From NCBI RefSeq assembly GCF_023100945.1, contig NZ_CP064689.1:310001-374000 (forward strand): a stretch of DNA of 64,000 nucleotides. The letters run 5' to 3'. The notes below the pieces were generated by a model that was not told the DNA's origin, did not search any database, and was given only the letters and a program-made list of their open reading frames with translations. The translations under genes and the position numbers were made by a program. This stretch comes from Bradyrhizobium sp. 200 (GTDB lineage: Bacteria > Pseudomonadota > Alphaproteobacteria > Rhizobiales > Xanthobacteraceae). Below, piece after piece: positions 27,315-36,280 of the stretch; the stretch's first letter is position 1, and the number at the start of each line of letters is the position of its first letter.

Positions 27315-28205
27315 ATGACCGTGGATTATTATTCGCTGCTGATGAAAGCGGTTGCAGGTAAGGACGCGGCCGCGCGCGACCAGGTTTACAAGGACGCCTT
27401 CAGCCTCATCACGAGATCCCATCTCACGCGCGAAGCCGCGTCATCCCATGCCGCCGCGCTCGAAGACGCCATCCGGCGGATCGAGGATGACATCGCCGCC
27501 GAGGAGGCGAACGCCGCTGCGGCCATCCACGAAACCTTGTCGACAGGCAGGAACTGGAAGCCGCTCTTCATCGGCGCCTTCGCGGTCGCTGCCGTCGTCG
27601 CTCTGTCGGCCTTGGTCTACGGCTTTGTCGCAACCAAAGGCCCCGCCATCGTCGCAGCCAGCGTGAAGACGTCATCGCCGAACGCGCAACGCGGGCGCGA
27701 AGATGTCGTCATGGCGGACCTGAAGCCCGGCGTTGACGGCGGCTCTTCGGGCGAAGTCCTGCCGTTTGCGCTGCAGCGGCAAGTGGTGTTCTACCGCACC
27801 ACCGTCGTTCCCGGTTCGATCGTGGTCGACCGGGAAAACCGCTTTCTCTATCTGATCGATGCCAACAATTCCGCACGCCGCTACGGGATCGGCGTTGCGC
27901 AGGAATGCCTGAAGGGAGGCAGCCTCTCTCGCATCATGAACAAGCTTGAATGGCCTGACTGGCGGCCTTCGGGCGCGAACACAAAGGACGCGGACGCGTT
28001 GCTCGCGGCGGCCGGCCGTCCCGGCAGTCTCCTCGGCGCACGCGCGCTGTTGCTGGACAAGCCGGGGCTGCTGATTCACGGCACCAACTCGCCCAAGACC
28101 ATTGGCCATCTGGTCGCGTCCGGATGCATCCGGCTCGTGAACGACGACGTCGAGGATTTGTACCGGCGGGTTTCGGTGGAAACGCGAGTCGTCTTTGCCA
28201 GCTAG
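27315..28205 (+). CDS. L,D-transpeptidase (YkuD family)
   Basis: A 296-residue single-pass membrane enzyme. Residues 1-82 are charged and predicted cytoplasmic, a TM helix follows (about 83-105), and the C-terminal half is a YkuD domain with the signature HGTNSPKTIGH...SGCIRL; the catalytic cysteine is Cys271. It should cross-link or attach proteins to peptidoglycan (3-3 cross-links) in the periplasm. The long cytoplasmic head, rich in Glu/Ala, is unusual for an LDT. It is 18 bp downstream of the AapJ-like gene and converges on PBP1A. Confidence 0.88.
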   Translation: MTVDYYSLLMKAVAGKDAAARDQVYKDAFSLITRSHLTREAASSHAAALEDAIRRIEDDIAAEEANAAAAIHETLSTGRNWKPLFIGAFAVAAVVALSALVYGFVATKGPAIVAASVKTSSPNAQRGREDVVMADLKPGVDGGSSGEVLPFALQRQVVFYRTTVVPGSIVVDRENRFLYLIDANNSARRYGIGVAQECLKGGSLSRIMNKLEWPDWRPSGANTKDADALLAAAGRPGSLLGARALLLDKPGLLIHGTNSPKTIGHLVASGCIRLVNDDVEDLYRRVSVETRVVFAS

Positions 28206-28224
28206 CCGGTCCACCAGTCAGCGA

Positions 28225-28315
28225 GTAGCCCGGATGGAGCGAAGCGAAATCCGGGGACGATCTCTTGCGAACGGATCGCGCGTTCCCGGATTGCGCTTCG
28301 CTCCATCCGGGCTAC
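28225..28315. repeat. Family B palindromic repeat, long copy 1
   Basis: Arms GTAGCCCGGATGGAGC... and ...CATCCGGGCTAC, with an inner GAAGCGAAATCCGGG/CCCGGATTGCGCTTCG pair, between the convergent L,D-transpeptidase and PBP1A genes. Confidence 0.8.
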
Positions 28316-28325
28316 TGGCTCGGAG

Positions 28326-30542
28326 TTATCTTCCGAACAATCGGTCCACCAGCCAGCCATCCAGTCCTGCCGCGGCTTCCGGGCGTGCGGATGGATTGGG
28401 TGGCGGCGCGGACGTGCGCGCCGGCGGCGGCCGATATCCGCTGCCCTGTGGCGCCGGCTGAGGCGCGGCGCTGACCTGCGAGGCGGTCTGAAACAGGTTC
28501 GACATAAAGCCACCGCGCTGCGAGTTCGGCAGAGCGGCCACCGGCACGCCCTGATGCGCCGTGCGCATGAAGCGGGTCCACACTTCCACCGGCAGGCCGC
28601 CACCGGTCGCCTTCCTGGTCGGCGAATTGTCGTCATTGCCGAGCCAGACGCCGGTGACGAGGTTGGCCGTGTAGCCGATGAACCAGGCGTCGCGGAAATC
28701 CTGGCTGGTGCCGGTCTTGCCGGCGGCCGTCCAGCCCGGAATCTCCGCCTTGCGCGCGGTGCCGGAGAGCAGGGTCTCCTGCATCATCGTGTTCATCATC
28801 GCGACATGGCGCGGCTCGATCACCTGGCCGAGCTGATCCGGCTGCCGCGCATACAGCAGCTTGCCTTCATTGGTGCGGATCTTGGTCACGACATGCGGGG
28901 AGACGCCGAGCCCGCCATTGGCAAAGGGCGCATAGGCGCCGACCAGTTCGATGACGGACACTTCCGAGGTGCCGAGCGCGATCGAGGGATTGGCCTCGAG
29001 CTTTGATGAAATGCCGAGCCGGTGCGCGGTCCGCACCACGTTCTTCGGTCCGACTTCGAGGCCGAGCCGCACCGCGACCGTGTTGAGCGACATCGCCAGC
29101 GCCTGCGTCAGCGTCACCGCGCCGAAATATTCATGGGTGTAGTTCTCAGGCTTCCAGCCCTTGAGATCGAGTGGCGCATCCTGGCGGATCGTTTCCGGCG
29201 TCAGGCCGCCTTCGATCGCCGTCAGATAGATGAACGGCTTGAACGCCGAGCCGGGCTGGCGTTTGGCCGTCACTGCCCGGTTATACTGGCTGTCGGCATA
29301 GTTCCGCCCGCCGACCATGGCGCGCACCGCGCCTTCAGGCGTCATCGCCACCAGCGCGCCTTGCGTGACGTTGAATTTCACGCTCTTCGCCGCCAGCTCG
29401 TCGATGATGGCGGCTTCCGCGACACTCTGCAGCTTCGGATCGATCGTGGTCTCGACCACGATGCTCTGGTCGATCTGGCCGACGAGATCGTCGAGCACCT
29501 CGCCGATCCAGTCGGCGACGTAATTGAGCGTGCCGGCGCCGGCCGGCTTCACCTTGTAGGAGGGATGCCCGATCGAAGCCTTGGCCTGGGCGTCGCTGAT
29601 GAACCTGGCCTCCGCCATCGCCGCGAGCACGATCTGCGCGCGCGCTTCCGCACCTTCGGGGTTGCGGTTCGGCGCCAGTCGCGACGGCGACTTGACGAGG
29701 CCCGCCAGCATCGCGGCTTCCGCGACCGTGACGTTCTTGGCGGATTTGCCGAAATAGCGCTGCGCCGCCGCCTCGACGCCATAGGCGCCGGAACCGAAAT
29801 AGACACGGTTGAGGTAGAGCTCGAGAATTTCGTTCTTGGAGTGCTTGCGCTCCAGCCACAGCGCCAGCTCCACTTCCTGCAGCTTGCGCGCCATCGTGCG
29901 TTCCTGGGTCAGGAACAGGTTTTTGGCGAGCTGCTGCGTCAGCGTCGAGCCGCCCTGCGAGACGCCGCGATGCAGGATGTTGGCAACCGCGGCGCGCGCG
30001 ATGCCAATGGGGTCGATGCCGTAATGCGAATAGAAGCGGCGGTCCTCGATGGCGATGAAGGCCTTCGGCAAATAGGGCGGCAGGTCCTTCAGCGCGACAT
30101 TGGCGCCGGCCATTTCGCCGCGCTGCGCCAGCATGCTGCCGTCGACGCCGACGATCTGGATCGTCGGCGGACGCTTTGGAATTTCCAGCGACTGGATCGC
30201 GGGCAGATGCGCGCCGACCCAGACCACGACGCCGATCACCGCGATCGCCGCCCACAGGCCAAGCACTGCGCCCCAATAGATCAGCCGGCCGATCCTGCTC
30301 CGGCTGCGCGATTTCGAGCGCCGCCTGGCGCCGCTGCGGCCCGCGCGCGGTTTGCGCTCGCGCGGCGGCGGCTCGTCGTCGTCCTCTTCATGCTTGCGCT
30401 TGGGCACTGGCTTCTTTGGCTTTTCTTCGTCGACGGCGGCTGGAATGCGATCCTCGGGGGAGAGGCGCAGGTCAGCGAGCGCTGCCGGAAGCCCGAACAG
30501 CGGCTCCTTGCGTCCGCCGCTCTTTTTCCGTCCCCACGCCAT
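28326..30542 (-). CDS. Penicillin-binding protein 1A (bifunctional transglycosylase/transpeptidase)
   Basis: A 738-residue class A PBP. It has an N-terminal ~90-residue cytoplasmic tail of low complexity (runs of Lys/Arg and Asp/Glu/Pro), one TM helix (about 92-113), the glycosyltransferase domain (EDRRFYSHYG, catalytic Glu near 167; GGSTLTQQLAKN) and the transpeptidase domain with SAFK (Ser near 433), SLN and KTGTS. It polymerises and cross-links peptidoglycan in the periplasm. The C-terminal ~60 residues are proline/alanine-rich. Confidence 0.93.
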   Translation of the reverse strand: MAWGRKKSGGRKEPLFGLPAALADLRLSPEDRIPAAVDEEKPKKPVPKRKHEEDDDEPPPRERKPRAGRSGARRRSKSRSRSRIGRLIYWGAVLGLWAAIAVIGVVVWVGAHLPAIQSLEIPKRPPTIQIVGVDGSMLAQRGEMAGANVALKDLPPYLPKAFIAIEDRRFYSHYGIDPIGIARAAVANILHRGVSQGGSTLTQQLAKNLFLTQERTMARKLQEVELALWLERKHSKNEILELYLNRVYFGSGAYGVEAAAQRYFGKSAKNVTVAEAAMLAGLVKSPSRLAPNRNPEGAEARAQIVLAAMAEARFISDAQAKASIGHPSYKVKPAGAGTLNYVADWIGEVLDDLVGQIDQSIVVETTIDPKLQSVAEAAIIDELAAKSVKFNVTQGALVAMTPEGAVRAMVGGRNYADSQYNRAVTAKRQPGSAFKPFIYLTAIEGGLTPETIRQDAPLDLKGWKPENYTHEYFGAVTLTQALAMSLNTVAVRLGLEVGPKNVVRTAHRLGISSKLEANPSIALGTSEVSVIELVGAYAPFANGGLGVSPHVVTKIRTNEGKLLYARQPDQLGQVIEPRHVAMMNTMMQETLLSGTARKAEIPGWTAAGKTGTSQDFRDAWFIGYTANLVTGVWLGNDDNSPTRKATGGGLPVEVWTRFMRTAHQGVPVAALPNSQRGGFMSNLFQTASQVSAAPQPAPQGSGYRPPPARTSAPPPNPSARPEAAAGLDGWLVDRLFGR

Positions 30543-30688
30543 GACAAACGCCGCTCACACCCGTCCCGCCACACGCTAGCGGCGGCTGTTTAAGGGTCGG
30601 TTACGGAAAGGTTAATGCGGGATTAGGAGGTGCGGCGGGGCGTGCTAGCATCGGCGCAAGGCACCGTGTTTTCGGAGGAAATTTTGAG

Positions 30689-31114
30689 ATGGGCCATATC
30701 GATCCGACTAGGGAAGTATTCGCGCAGTTCCGGGCCAATGACCGGCCGGGCCCGATCCACATGCTCAATCTGGTGCGCTTGCGCGCCCTAGCCGCCTACC
30801 CCGACGGCCGCAAGGCGACAGGCGCGGAAGCCTACGCGGCCTATGGGCGCGAAAGCGGCCCGGTGTTCGAGCGGCTGGGCGGCCGCATCGTCTGGCAGGG
30901 CAGGTTCGAATTGATGCTGATCGGACCAGAGGCGGAGCGCTGGGACCACTGCTTCATCGCCGAATATCCAAGCGTCGCCGCCTTCGCCGAGATGATCCGC
31001 GATCCCGTCTACCGCGAAGCGGTGAAGCACCGCCAGGCCGCCGTCGAGGATTCCCGCCTGATCCGCCACGCGGTGCTGCCGGTCGGCAAGACGTTCGGCG
31101 AGATACCGGAGTAG
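30689..31114 (+). CDS. DUF1330 domain-containing protein
   Basis: A 141-residue soluble protein. Its core is a DUF1330 dimeric alpha-beta-barrel (ferredoxin-like) domain, with GPIHMLNLVRL, YAAYGRESGPVFERLGGRI and a central WDHCFIAEYPS. Relatives have no assigned reaction. TCGGAGGAAATTTTGAG upstream of ATG 30689 contains a strong GGAGG, spaced about 11 bases. Confidence 0.85.
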   Translation: MGHIDPTREVFAQFRANDRPGPIHMLNLVRLRALAAYPDGRKATGAEAYAAYGRESGPVFERLGGRIVWQGRFELMLIGPEAERWDHCFIAEYPSVAAFAEMIRDPVYREAVKHRQAAVEDSRLIRHAVLPVGKTFGEIPE

Positions 31115-31166
31115 TGAATTCGTTCCTCCGTCGTTGCCGGGTCAAGCCCGGCAATGATGGCGCGTC

Positions 31167-31197
31167 AAAAAAAAACGGCGGTCCCGAGGGACCGCCG
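31167..31197 (-). terminator. Intrinsic terminator of the downstream binding-protein gene
   Basis: On the minus strand, GGCGGTCCC-TC-GGGACCGCC, a 9-bp stem, is followed by nine T. It is about 43 bp past the stop of the minus-strand Liv-type gene at 31240. Confidence 0.9.
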
Positions 31198-31239
31198 ATC
31201 GCTTTCTTTCCGCCGATCGTTTCGATTGGGTCGTTGGGC

Positions 31240-32466
31240 CTAACCCGCCGGACCTGCGTCCTCGAGGATCGGGCCGAACAATTCCCAGCGCTCGCCGTTG
31301 AACCGCATCATCTGCAACTGCTTGTTGACGCGATAGTCGGTCGGCGACGTGTTGGCGAGGATGCCCGGCAGCGACAGATCGAGCACGACGTCCTTCAGGC
31401 TGGTCGCCTGCTTCATGACGTTTTCGCGGGTGAGGTTGTCGCCGCACTTTTGCAGCACGTGAATCATCAACTGCGAGGTCGAGTAGCCATAGGCATTGAA
31501 GCTCGAGTCCTTGTCGCCGTCAGGATAGTACTTCGCCATGAACTCGAAATACTTCTTCATGCCGGCGTCGTCCTTCCAGGTCGGATCGAGCGGATCCTTG
31601 CCGTAGTTGACGCTGATCACGCCCTTGGAGGCTTCGAGCCCCGCCGGCTTCATCACGGCGCCGACCGAGGTGGCGTTGATGTCGAGGATATGCACCGGCT
31701 TCCAGTTGAGCTCGTGGATCTTCTTGATCGCCTGCGCCGCCTGCTTGGGCGTTGTCGCCGAGAAAAACAGGTCCGCGCCGGCATCCTTGATCTTGAGGAT
31801 CTGCGAATCGACGGTCGGATCGGAGACTTCGTAGGAGGCTTCCGCCACGATCATCTTCGCAGCCTTGTCGCCGAGGCCCGCCTTGATGCCGTTCAAATAA
31901 TCCTTGCCGAGGTCGTCGTTCTGATAGAGCACGCCGATCTTGGCGTTCGGATGCTCCTTGATGATGTACTGGCCGTAGATACGCCCCTCGACGAAGTAGT
32001 TGGGGTTGAAGCCCATCGTCCAGGGGAAGTTCTTCGGGTCGGTGAACTTCGACGCGCCGGTCGCGGCGAAGAGCTGCGGCACTTTCTTGGAGTTGAGATA
32101 TTTCTGCACCGCTGCATTCGAGGGCGTGCCGAGGAGCTGGAAGGTGAGCAGCACCTCGTCGCTCTCGACCAGCTTGCGCACCTGCTCGACGGCCTTGGGC
32201 GGCGAATAGGCGTCGTCATACTGGACCAGATTGATCTTGCGGCCGTTCACGCCGCCCTGATCGTTGATCATCTTCATATAGGCGGCCTGGGTCTTGCCGA
32301 TGGTGGCATAGGCGGAGGCTGGTCCCGAGAATGGATTGGTCTGGCCGATCTTGATCTCGGTGTCGCTCGCGCCGGTGTCGTATTTTTTCTGCGCGTAGGC
32401 CGACGAGACCGACAGCGCAACCGCGAGCGCCGTGCCGGTGACCAGATGGAAAATACTCTTCCTCAT
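31240..32466 (-). CDS. Liv-type ABC transporter substrate-binding protein, tandem copy A
   Basis: A 408-residue type-1 periplasmic binding protein (LivK-like, Peripla_BP_6) with a signal peptide ending at SSAYAQ. The sequence after it (KKYDTGASDTEIKIGQTNPF) typifies a rhizobial subgroup. It is a close paralogue of the next gene: the mature starts, the 'LLTFQxxGTPSNAAVQKYL' block and the C-termini ('FGPIxEDAGPAG') are nearly identical. Neither has a permease or ATPase gene nearby. ATG 32466 is chosen because GAGGAAA lies ~9 bases upstream; ATG 32484 is in frame too. The ligand is not predictable from sequence. Confidence 0.9.
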   Translation of the reverse strand: MRKSIFHLVTGTALAVALSVSSAYAQKKYDTGASDTEIKIGQTNPFSGPASAYATIGKTQAAYMKMINDQGGVNGRKINLVQYDDAYSPPKAVEQVRKLVESDEVLLTFQLLGTPSNAAVQKYLNSKKVPQLFAATGASKFTDPKNFPWTMGFNPNYFVEGRIYGQYIIKEHPNAKIGVLYQNDDLGKDYLNGIKAGLGDKAAKMIVAEASYEVSDPTVDSQILKIKDAGADLFFSATTPKQAAQAIKKIHELNWKPVHILDINATSVGAVMKPAGLEASKGVISVNYGKDPLDPTWKDDAGMKKYFEFMAKYYPDGDKDSSFNAYGYSTSQLMIHVLQKCGDNLTRENVMKQATSLKDVVLDLSLPGILANTSPTDYRVNKQLQMMRFNGERWELFGPILEDAGPAG

Positions 32467-32684
32467 AATACTGCGTTTCCTCATGTGTTTATGATTGAGC
32501 GTGATCTTGCCCTGGGCCTGTTCGGCCGTGCGCATGTCGTCGCTGCCACAATAGTGTCGGAAGGCATGTTGCAATGCAAGGCATCCAAAAGCAGGGTCCC
32601 GGGTATCAGGTTCCGTCTGCTCAAAAAGAATCCACTACTTACGTCAGCCGCAAAATGATGCACGGCCCGCGCGGGTGCGGGCTC

Positions 32685-32722
32685 AAACAAAGCCGCCGGC
32701 ATCGCAGATGGCGCCGGCGGCT
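32685..32722 (-). terminator. Intrinsic terminator of tandem copy B
   Basis: On the minus strand a 10-bp stem (AGCCGCCGGC / GCCGGCGGCT, 12-base loop) precedes TTGTTT. It lies 24 bp past the stop of copy B. Confidence 0.75.
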
Positions 32723-32745
32723 TGTGTCTTGAATCGGGGCAGGCG

Positions 32746-33972
32746 CTAACCGGCCGGGCCGGCATCCTCGATGATCGGGCCGAACAGTTCCCAGCGCTCG
32801 CCGTTGAACTTCATCATCTGCATCTGCTTGTTGATGCGGTAGTCGGTCGGCGACGTATTGATGACCATGCCGGGCAGCGACAGGCTGCCGACAACGTTCT
32901 TCAGGCTGGCGGCCTGCCGCATGATGTTTTCGCGGGTGAGATCGTCGCCGCATTGCCGCAGGATATGCACCAACAGTTCCGCGGTCCCATAACCGTAGAT
33001 GTTGACGGTGTTGAGCTTGTCACCCTCGGGGTAATATTTGTCCATGAAGGCGAAATAGGCCTTCATGCCCGGATCGTCCTTCCATTGCGGATCGCCCGGA
33101 TCCTTGCCGTAATTGGTCGAGATGATGTCCTTGGAGATATCGAGGCCCGCGGGCTTGAGCGTGGCTGAGACCGGGCTCGCATTGATGTCGAGGATGTGCA
33201 CCGGCTTCCAGCCGAGGTCGGCGACTTTCTTGATCGCCTGTGCGGCGAATTTTGGTGTCGAGGCGTCGTAGAGCAGGTCGGCGCCCGCCGCCTTCAGCTT
33301 GACGATCTGCGAGTCGATGGTCGGATCGGTCAGTTCATAGGAGGCTTCGGCGACGATCATCGACGCCGCCTTGGCGCCGAGCGCTTCCTTCAGGCCGGTG
33401 ACATAGTCGCGGCCGAGATCGTCATTCTGGTAGAGGATACCGATCTTGGCATTGGGATGGTTCTTCAGAATGTATTGCCCGTAGATGCGTCCCTCCGATT
33501 GGTAGTTGGGATTGTAGCCCATCGTCCAGGGGAAGTTCTTCGGGTCGGTGAATTTCGACGCGCCGGTGGCTGCCAATAGCTGCGGCACCTTCTTCGAATT
33601 GAGATATTTCTGCACGGCGGCGTTCGACGGCGTGCCGATGATCTGGAAGGTCAGCAATACCTCGTCGCCTTCGACCAGTTTGCGAACCTGCTCGACGGCC
33701 TTCGGCGGGGAGTAGGCGTCGTCATATTGGATCAGGTTGATCTTGCGGCCGTTGATGCCGCCCTGCTCGTTGATCATCCGCATATAGGCGGCCTGCGTCT
33801 TGCCGATGCCGGCATAGGCCGACGCCGGGCCCGAGAACGGAACGGTCTGGCCGATCTTGATTTCGGTATCGCTTGCGCCGGTATCGTATTTCTTCTGCGC
33901 ACTTGCAGATGTCGCCGATAGCGCGATCGCAACCGCCGCGCCTGCAAGCAGATGAGGAATGCCACTTCTCAT
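32746..33972 (-). CDS. Liv-type ABC transporter substrate-binding protein, tandem copy B
   Basis: A 408-residue paralogue of the neighbouring copy A, same length and strand, with its own signal peptide (cleavage near TSASAQ) and its own terminator. Visible differences are concentrated in the mature domain (for example TFQIIGTP for TFQLLGTP and the region near 'SLSLPG'). Separate terminators suggest separate expression. Both are expected to bind a branched-chain-like or aromatic small molecule in the periplasm, but nothing identifies the ligand. Confidence 0.9.
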   Translation of the reverse strand: MRSGIPHLLAGAAVAIALSATSASAQKKYDTGASDTEIKIGQTVPFSGPASAYAGIGKTQAAYMRMINEQGGINGRKINLIQYDDAYSPPKAVEQVRKLVEGDEVLLTFQIIGTPSNAAVQKYLNSKKVPQLLAATGASKFTDPKNFPWTMGYNPNYQSEGRIYGQYILKNHPNAKIGILYQNDDLGRDYVTGLKEALGAKAASMIVAEASYELTDPTIDSQIVKLKAAGADLLYDASTPKFAAQAIKKVADLGWKPVHILDINASPVSATLKPAGLDISKDIISTNYGKDPGDPQWKDDPGMKAYFAFMDKYYPEGDKLNTVNIYGYGTAELLVHILRQCGDDLTRENIMRQAASLKNVVGSLSLPGMVINTSPTDYRINKQMQMMKFNGERWELFGPIIEDAGPAG

Positions 33973-34102
33973 ATCGTTGCCTCCGTCATGTTGACCGATG
34001 ATCGTGTCCGGTCATCGGTTCGGATGGCCGGCCGTCATCGTTACCAGGGAGTGTGGCGGAACAGATTTTGCAGCGCAAGGCAGTGACGAAAAGGTGAGCC
34101 TC

Positions 34103-34465
34103 TCAAGCCAGCCAGAGCAGAACCAGCGCGAGCGCCGCGGGCGCCGCCTGCACGTAGAGGATCCGGCGGCTGACCGTCGCCGCGCCATAGGCGCCGGCCA
34201 CGATCACGCAGAGCAGAAAGAATACCTTGATCTGGAAGCCGAAGCCCGGATTGGGATGGAACAGGCCCCAGACGAGGCCCGCGGCGAGGAAGCCGTTATA
34301 CAGGCCCTGGTTGGCGGCCAGCACCGCAGAATCCCTTGCCTTCTCGATTCCGTTGCGGAAGATCTTCAGGCCGAGCGGCTTGGTCCAGAGAAACATCTCC
34401 AGCACCAGAAAGAACACGTGCAGCGCGGCAACCACCGCGACCAGAACATTGGCGATGAAAATCAT
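34103..34465 (-). CDS. DUF1304 membrane protein
   Basis: A 120-residue protein with four hydrophobic helices and the DUF1304 pattern (EMFLWTKPLGLKIF, NQGLYNGFLAAGL). Function is unknown for the family. ATG 34465 is preferred over TTG 34480 because GGGGGA is seven bases upstream. Confidence 0.82.
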   Translation of the reverse strand: MIFIANVLVAVVAALHVFFLVLEMFLWTKPLGLKIFRNGIEKARDSAVLAANQGLYNGFLAAGLVWGLFHPNPGFGFQIKVFFLLCVIVAGAYGAATVSRRILYVQAAPAALALVLLWLA

Positions 34466-34555
34466 GTGGCGGTCCCCCAACCGGCTACGGAATTCGGGTG
34501 GACGCTAGCACGCGGCGGGTGAAAAATCCGGGACGCTTGCCGATATCTTCAGGGA

Positions 34556-35071
34556 ATGACGATGCCAGAGAGCTTCAACCTCGACCGCCTGCAAACGCCA
34601 ATCGGAACGGCGCTCTTGGTCACCGATGCGGACGGCCTTCTCCGGGCGCTGGACTGGGAGGATCATGCGCCGCGCATGAAGCAGTTGCTGCGCCTGCATT
34701 ATAGCGCGGTGGATTTGAAGAATGCGCGGGCGCCGCGCGAGCTGCGCACCGCATTAACGGGCTATTTCAGGGGCGACCTCGACCGCCTCGCCGCGATCGA
34801 ATGGCGCGTCGCCGGCACGCCGTTCCAGCAGAAGGTCTGGAATGCGCTGCCCCGGATTCGCGCAGGAACCACGCTGAGTTACGGCGCGCTGGCCGCGAAG
34901 CTTGGAATGCCGCGCGCGGTCCGCGCCGTCGGCCACGCCAACGGCTCCAATCCGATTAGCGTGGTTGTGCCCTGTCACCGCCTGATCGGCGCCAACGGTT
35001 CGCTGGTGAAGTATGGCGGCGGGCTGGATCGGAAGCGCTGGCTGTTGCAGCATGAGGGCGCAGCGATTTAG
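34556..35071 (+). CDS. ogt: Methylated-DNA-protein-cysteine methyltransferase
   Basis: A 171-residue suicide methyltransferase that repairs O6-methylguanine. The active-site PCHRLIG with the acceptor cysteine, the preceding VVVPC, an RAVRAVGHANGSNP segment and the GTPFQQKVW start are all family hallmarks. No Ada domain is fused, so this is Ogt-type. Confidence 0.92.
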   Translation: MTMPESFNLDRLQTPIGTALLVTDADGLLRALDWEDHAPRMKQLLRLHYSAVDLKNARAPRELRTALTGYFRGDLDRLAAIEWRVAGTPFQQKVWNALPRIRAGTTLSYGALAAKLGMPRAVRAVGHANGSNPISVVVPCHRLIGANGSLVKYGGGLDRKRWLLQHEGAAI

Positions 35072-35129
35072 CCTCGATCAGGGTAGGGCCAGACCGGTCC
35101 TGACCCCGTGCCTCATGCGCCGCAGTGAG

Positions 35130-35240
35130 TTAATCGAGGCCTCGTGTGTTTCGCAGGTCTCGCATGATGTAGATGAATACGATCAGCAAAGGTCCCCACG
35201 CCAATATCGCTCCCGCCAGCATCGCATATACCGTCACCAT
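35130..35240 (-). CDS. Small single-helix membrane protein (36 residues)
   Basis: An ORF too short for usual calling: MVTVYAMLAG... a 20-residue hydrophobic helix ending in IYIMRDLRNTRGLD. It is supported by AAGGA seven bases upstream of the ATG, a hydrophobic core without charge, and a positive tail giving an N-out orientation. It is 37 bp downstream of the first cysteine-rich small gene on the same strand, so it could be the third member of that run. Function unknown. Confidence 0.5.
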   Translation of the reverse strand: MVTVYAMLAGAILAWGPLLIVFIYIMRDLRNTRGLD

Positions 35241-35277
35241 GATCGTTCCTTGAATCCCGCGCGCTTCGGTTGCCGTA

Positions 35278-35463
35278 TCATTTCCTCTGCTGTGCGGTCT
35301 GCGGGGGACTCTGGTAGAGCCATTTCCAATAGGTCCTGTTGCGTTCGAGCTGACGCTTGTACATCTCGCGGCACTTCGTCGAACAAAATTGTTCGAAGTA
35401 CCAGCTCCGTCGGACCAGCCCGAAGGGCCGCTTACACTCTGGATTGCTGCAGCAATTTGTCAT
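35278..35463 (-). CDS. Small cysteine-rich protein (possible zinc knuckle)
   Basis: A 61-residue protein with cysteines at NCCSNPEC and FCSTKC, suggesting a single C4 zinc site, and a basic, aromatic C-terminal tail (RTYWKWLYQ). Its start codon overlaps the stop of the upstream cysteine-rich gene by 4 bp (ATGA), so translation is likely coupled. No domain name can be given. Confidence 0.6.
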   Translation of the reverse strand: MTNCCSNPECKRPFGLVRRSWYFEQFCSTKCREMYKRQLERNRTYWKWLYQSPPQTAQQRK

Positions 35464-35624
35464 GGCGCGACCTCCGCATTCGAACGTCGTATCCAGCGAA
35501 TGAAATTCTTCTGACCCTTGTCGAGACAGAAGCGTCCGCAGTAGCGTTCACGCGCAGGATTTCGCAGGGAGATGATTTTCGGGTCCTCACTGTCGCAATA
35601 AGAGCAGCGCGGTTCTAAATGCAT
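35460..35624 (-). CDS. Small cysteine-rich protein (possible zinc knuckle) 2
   Basis: A 54-residue protein beginning MHLEPRCSYCDSED and containing YCGRFC, again a C4-like pattern. It overlaps the neighbouring cysteine-rich gene by ATGA. ATG 35624 is selected over ATG 35651 because AAGGAGG lies five to six bases upstream. The two proteins may form a pair; function is unknown. Confidence 0.55.
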   Translation of the reverse strand: MHLEPRCSYCDSEDPKIISLRNPARERYCGRFCLDKGQKNFIRWIRRSNAEVAP

Positions 35625-35800
35625 GGCGACCTCCTTCTGAGGAATTGCCACTTGCCGGTCAAAATGTATGATGCTTGCGCCTTCGTCTCTGGAAGGACGA
35701 CGTGCGAAGTCTCCCGCCGTCGCCGTTTTTCTTCAACCTGTCTAGATGTTTGGGGAGATCATCCTTGCGTATAGACGGCTCGCACGGCGCCGGACCAGGC

Positions 35801-36187
35801 TCACTTGTCCGCCGCGCCGGTCTGCGCCAGCGCGGTTTCGAGACATTCGATCAGGGTCTCCCCGTCGAATGGCTTGCTCAGGAAGCAGGTTGCTCCCGCC
35901 TTCAGGGCCCGGTCGCGATCGCTTTCGACGGAAAAGGCGGTGACGAAGATGAAGGGAAAGGTCTGGCCGCTGGCGAGCAGGTGGGCTTGCAGATCGAGCC
36001 CGCTCATGGCCGGCATTCTGACATCGGTTATCACGCAGGATGTGTCGCCGAGGTGGGGCGATCGCAGGAAATCTTCGGCCGAGGCGAATGTATGGACGAC
36101 GTAGCCAAGCGACCTCACGAGATTCCGGGTGGCGGCGCGAACCGAGCCATCATCGTCAATGATCGATATGACTGCTGGGTTGGACAA
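35801..36187 (-). CDS. Receiver-only response regulator
   Basis: A single receiver domain of 128 residues. It has the acidic triad (IIDDDGSV), the phospho-acceptor in CVITDVRMP, and the conserved lysine in FLSKPF. No output domain follows, so it may act as a phosphate sink, shuttle or by protein contact, possibly with the neighbouring kinase. TTG 36187 is preferred because it matches typical starts (SNPAVISIID); TTG 36259 would add 24 residues of unclear nature. The cluster gene order is kinase, LuxR regulator, this gene, all on the minus strand. Confidence 0.8.
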   Translation of the reverse strand: MSNPAVISIIDDDGSVRAATRNLVRSLGYVVHTFASAEDFLRSPHLGDTSCVITDVRMPAMSGLDLQAHLLASGQTFPFIFVTAFSVESDRDRALKAGATCFLSKPFDGETLIECLETALAQTGAADK

Positions 36188-36280
36188 GGAGATTTTTCCT
36201 GGAGACGACCAGAGGCTGTCCTTGGCCGTGCCGCCGCGTAACGGAAGAGTGCGCCGCAAATCACGGCCGGAGAATCATAC

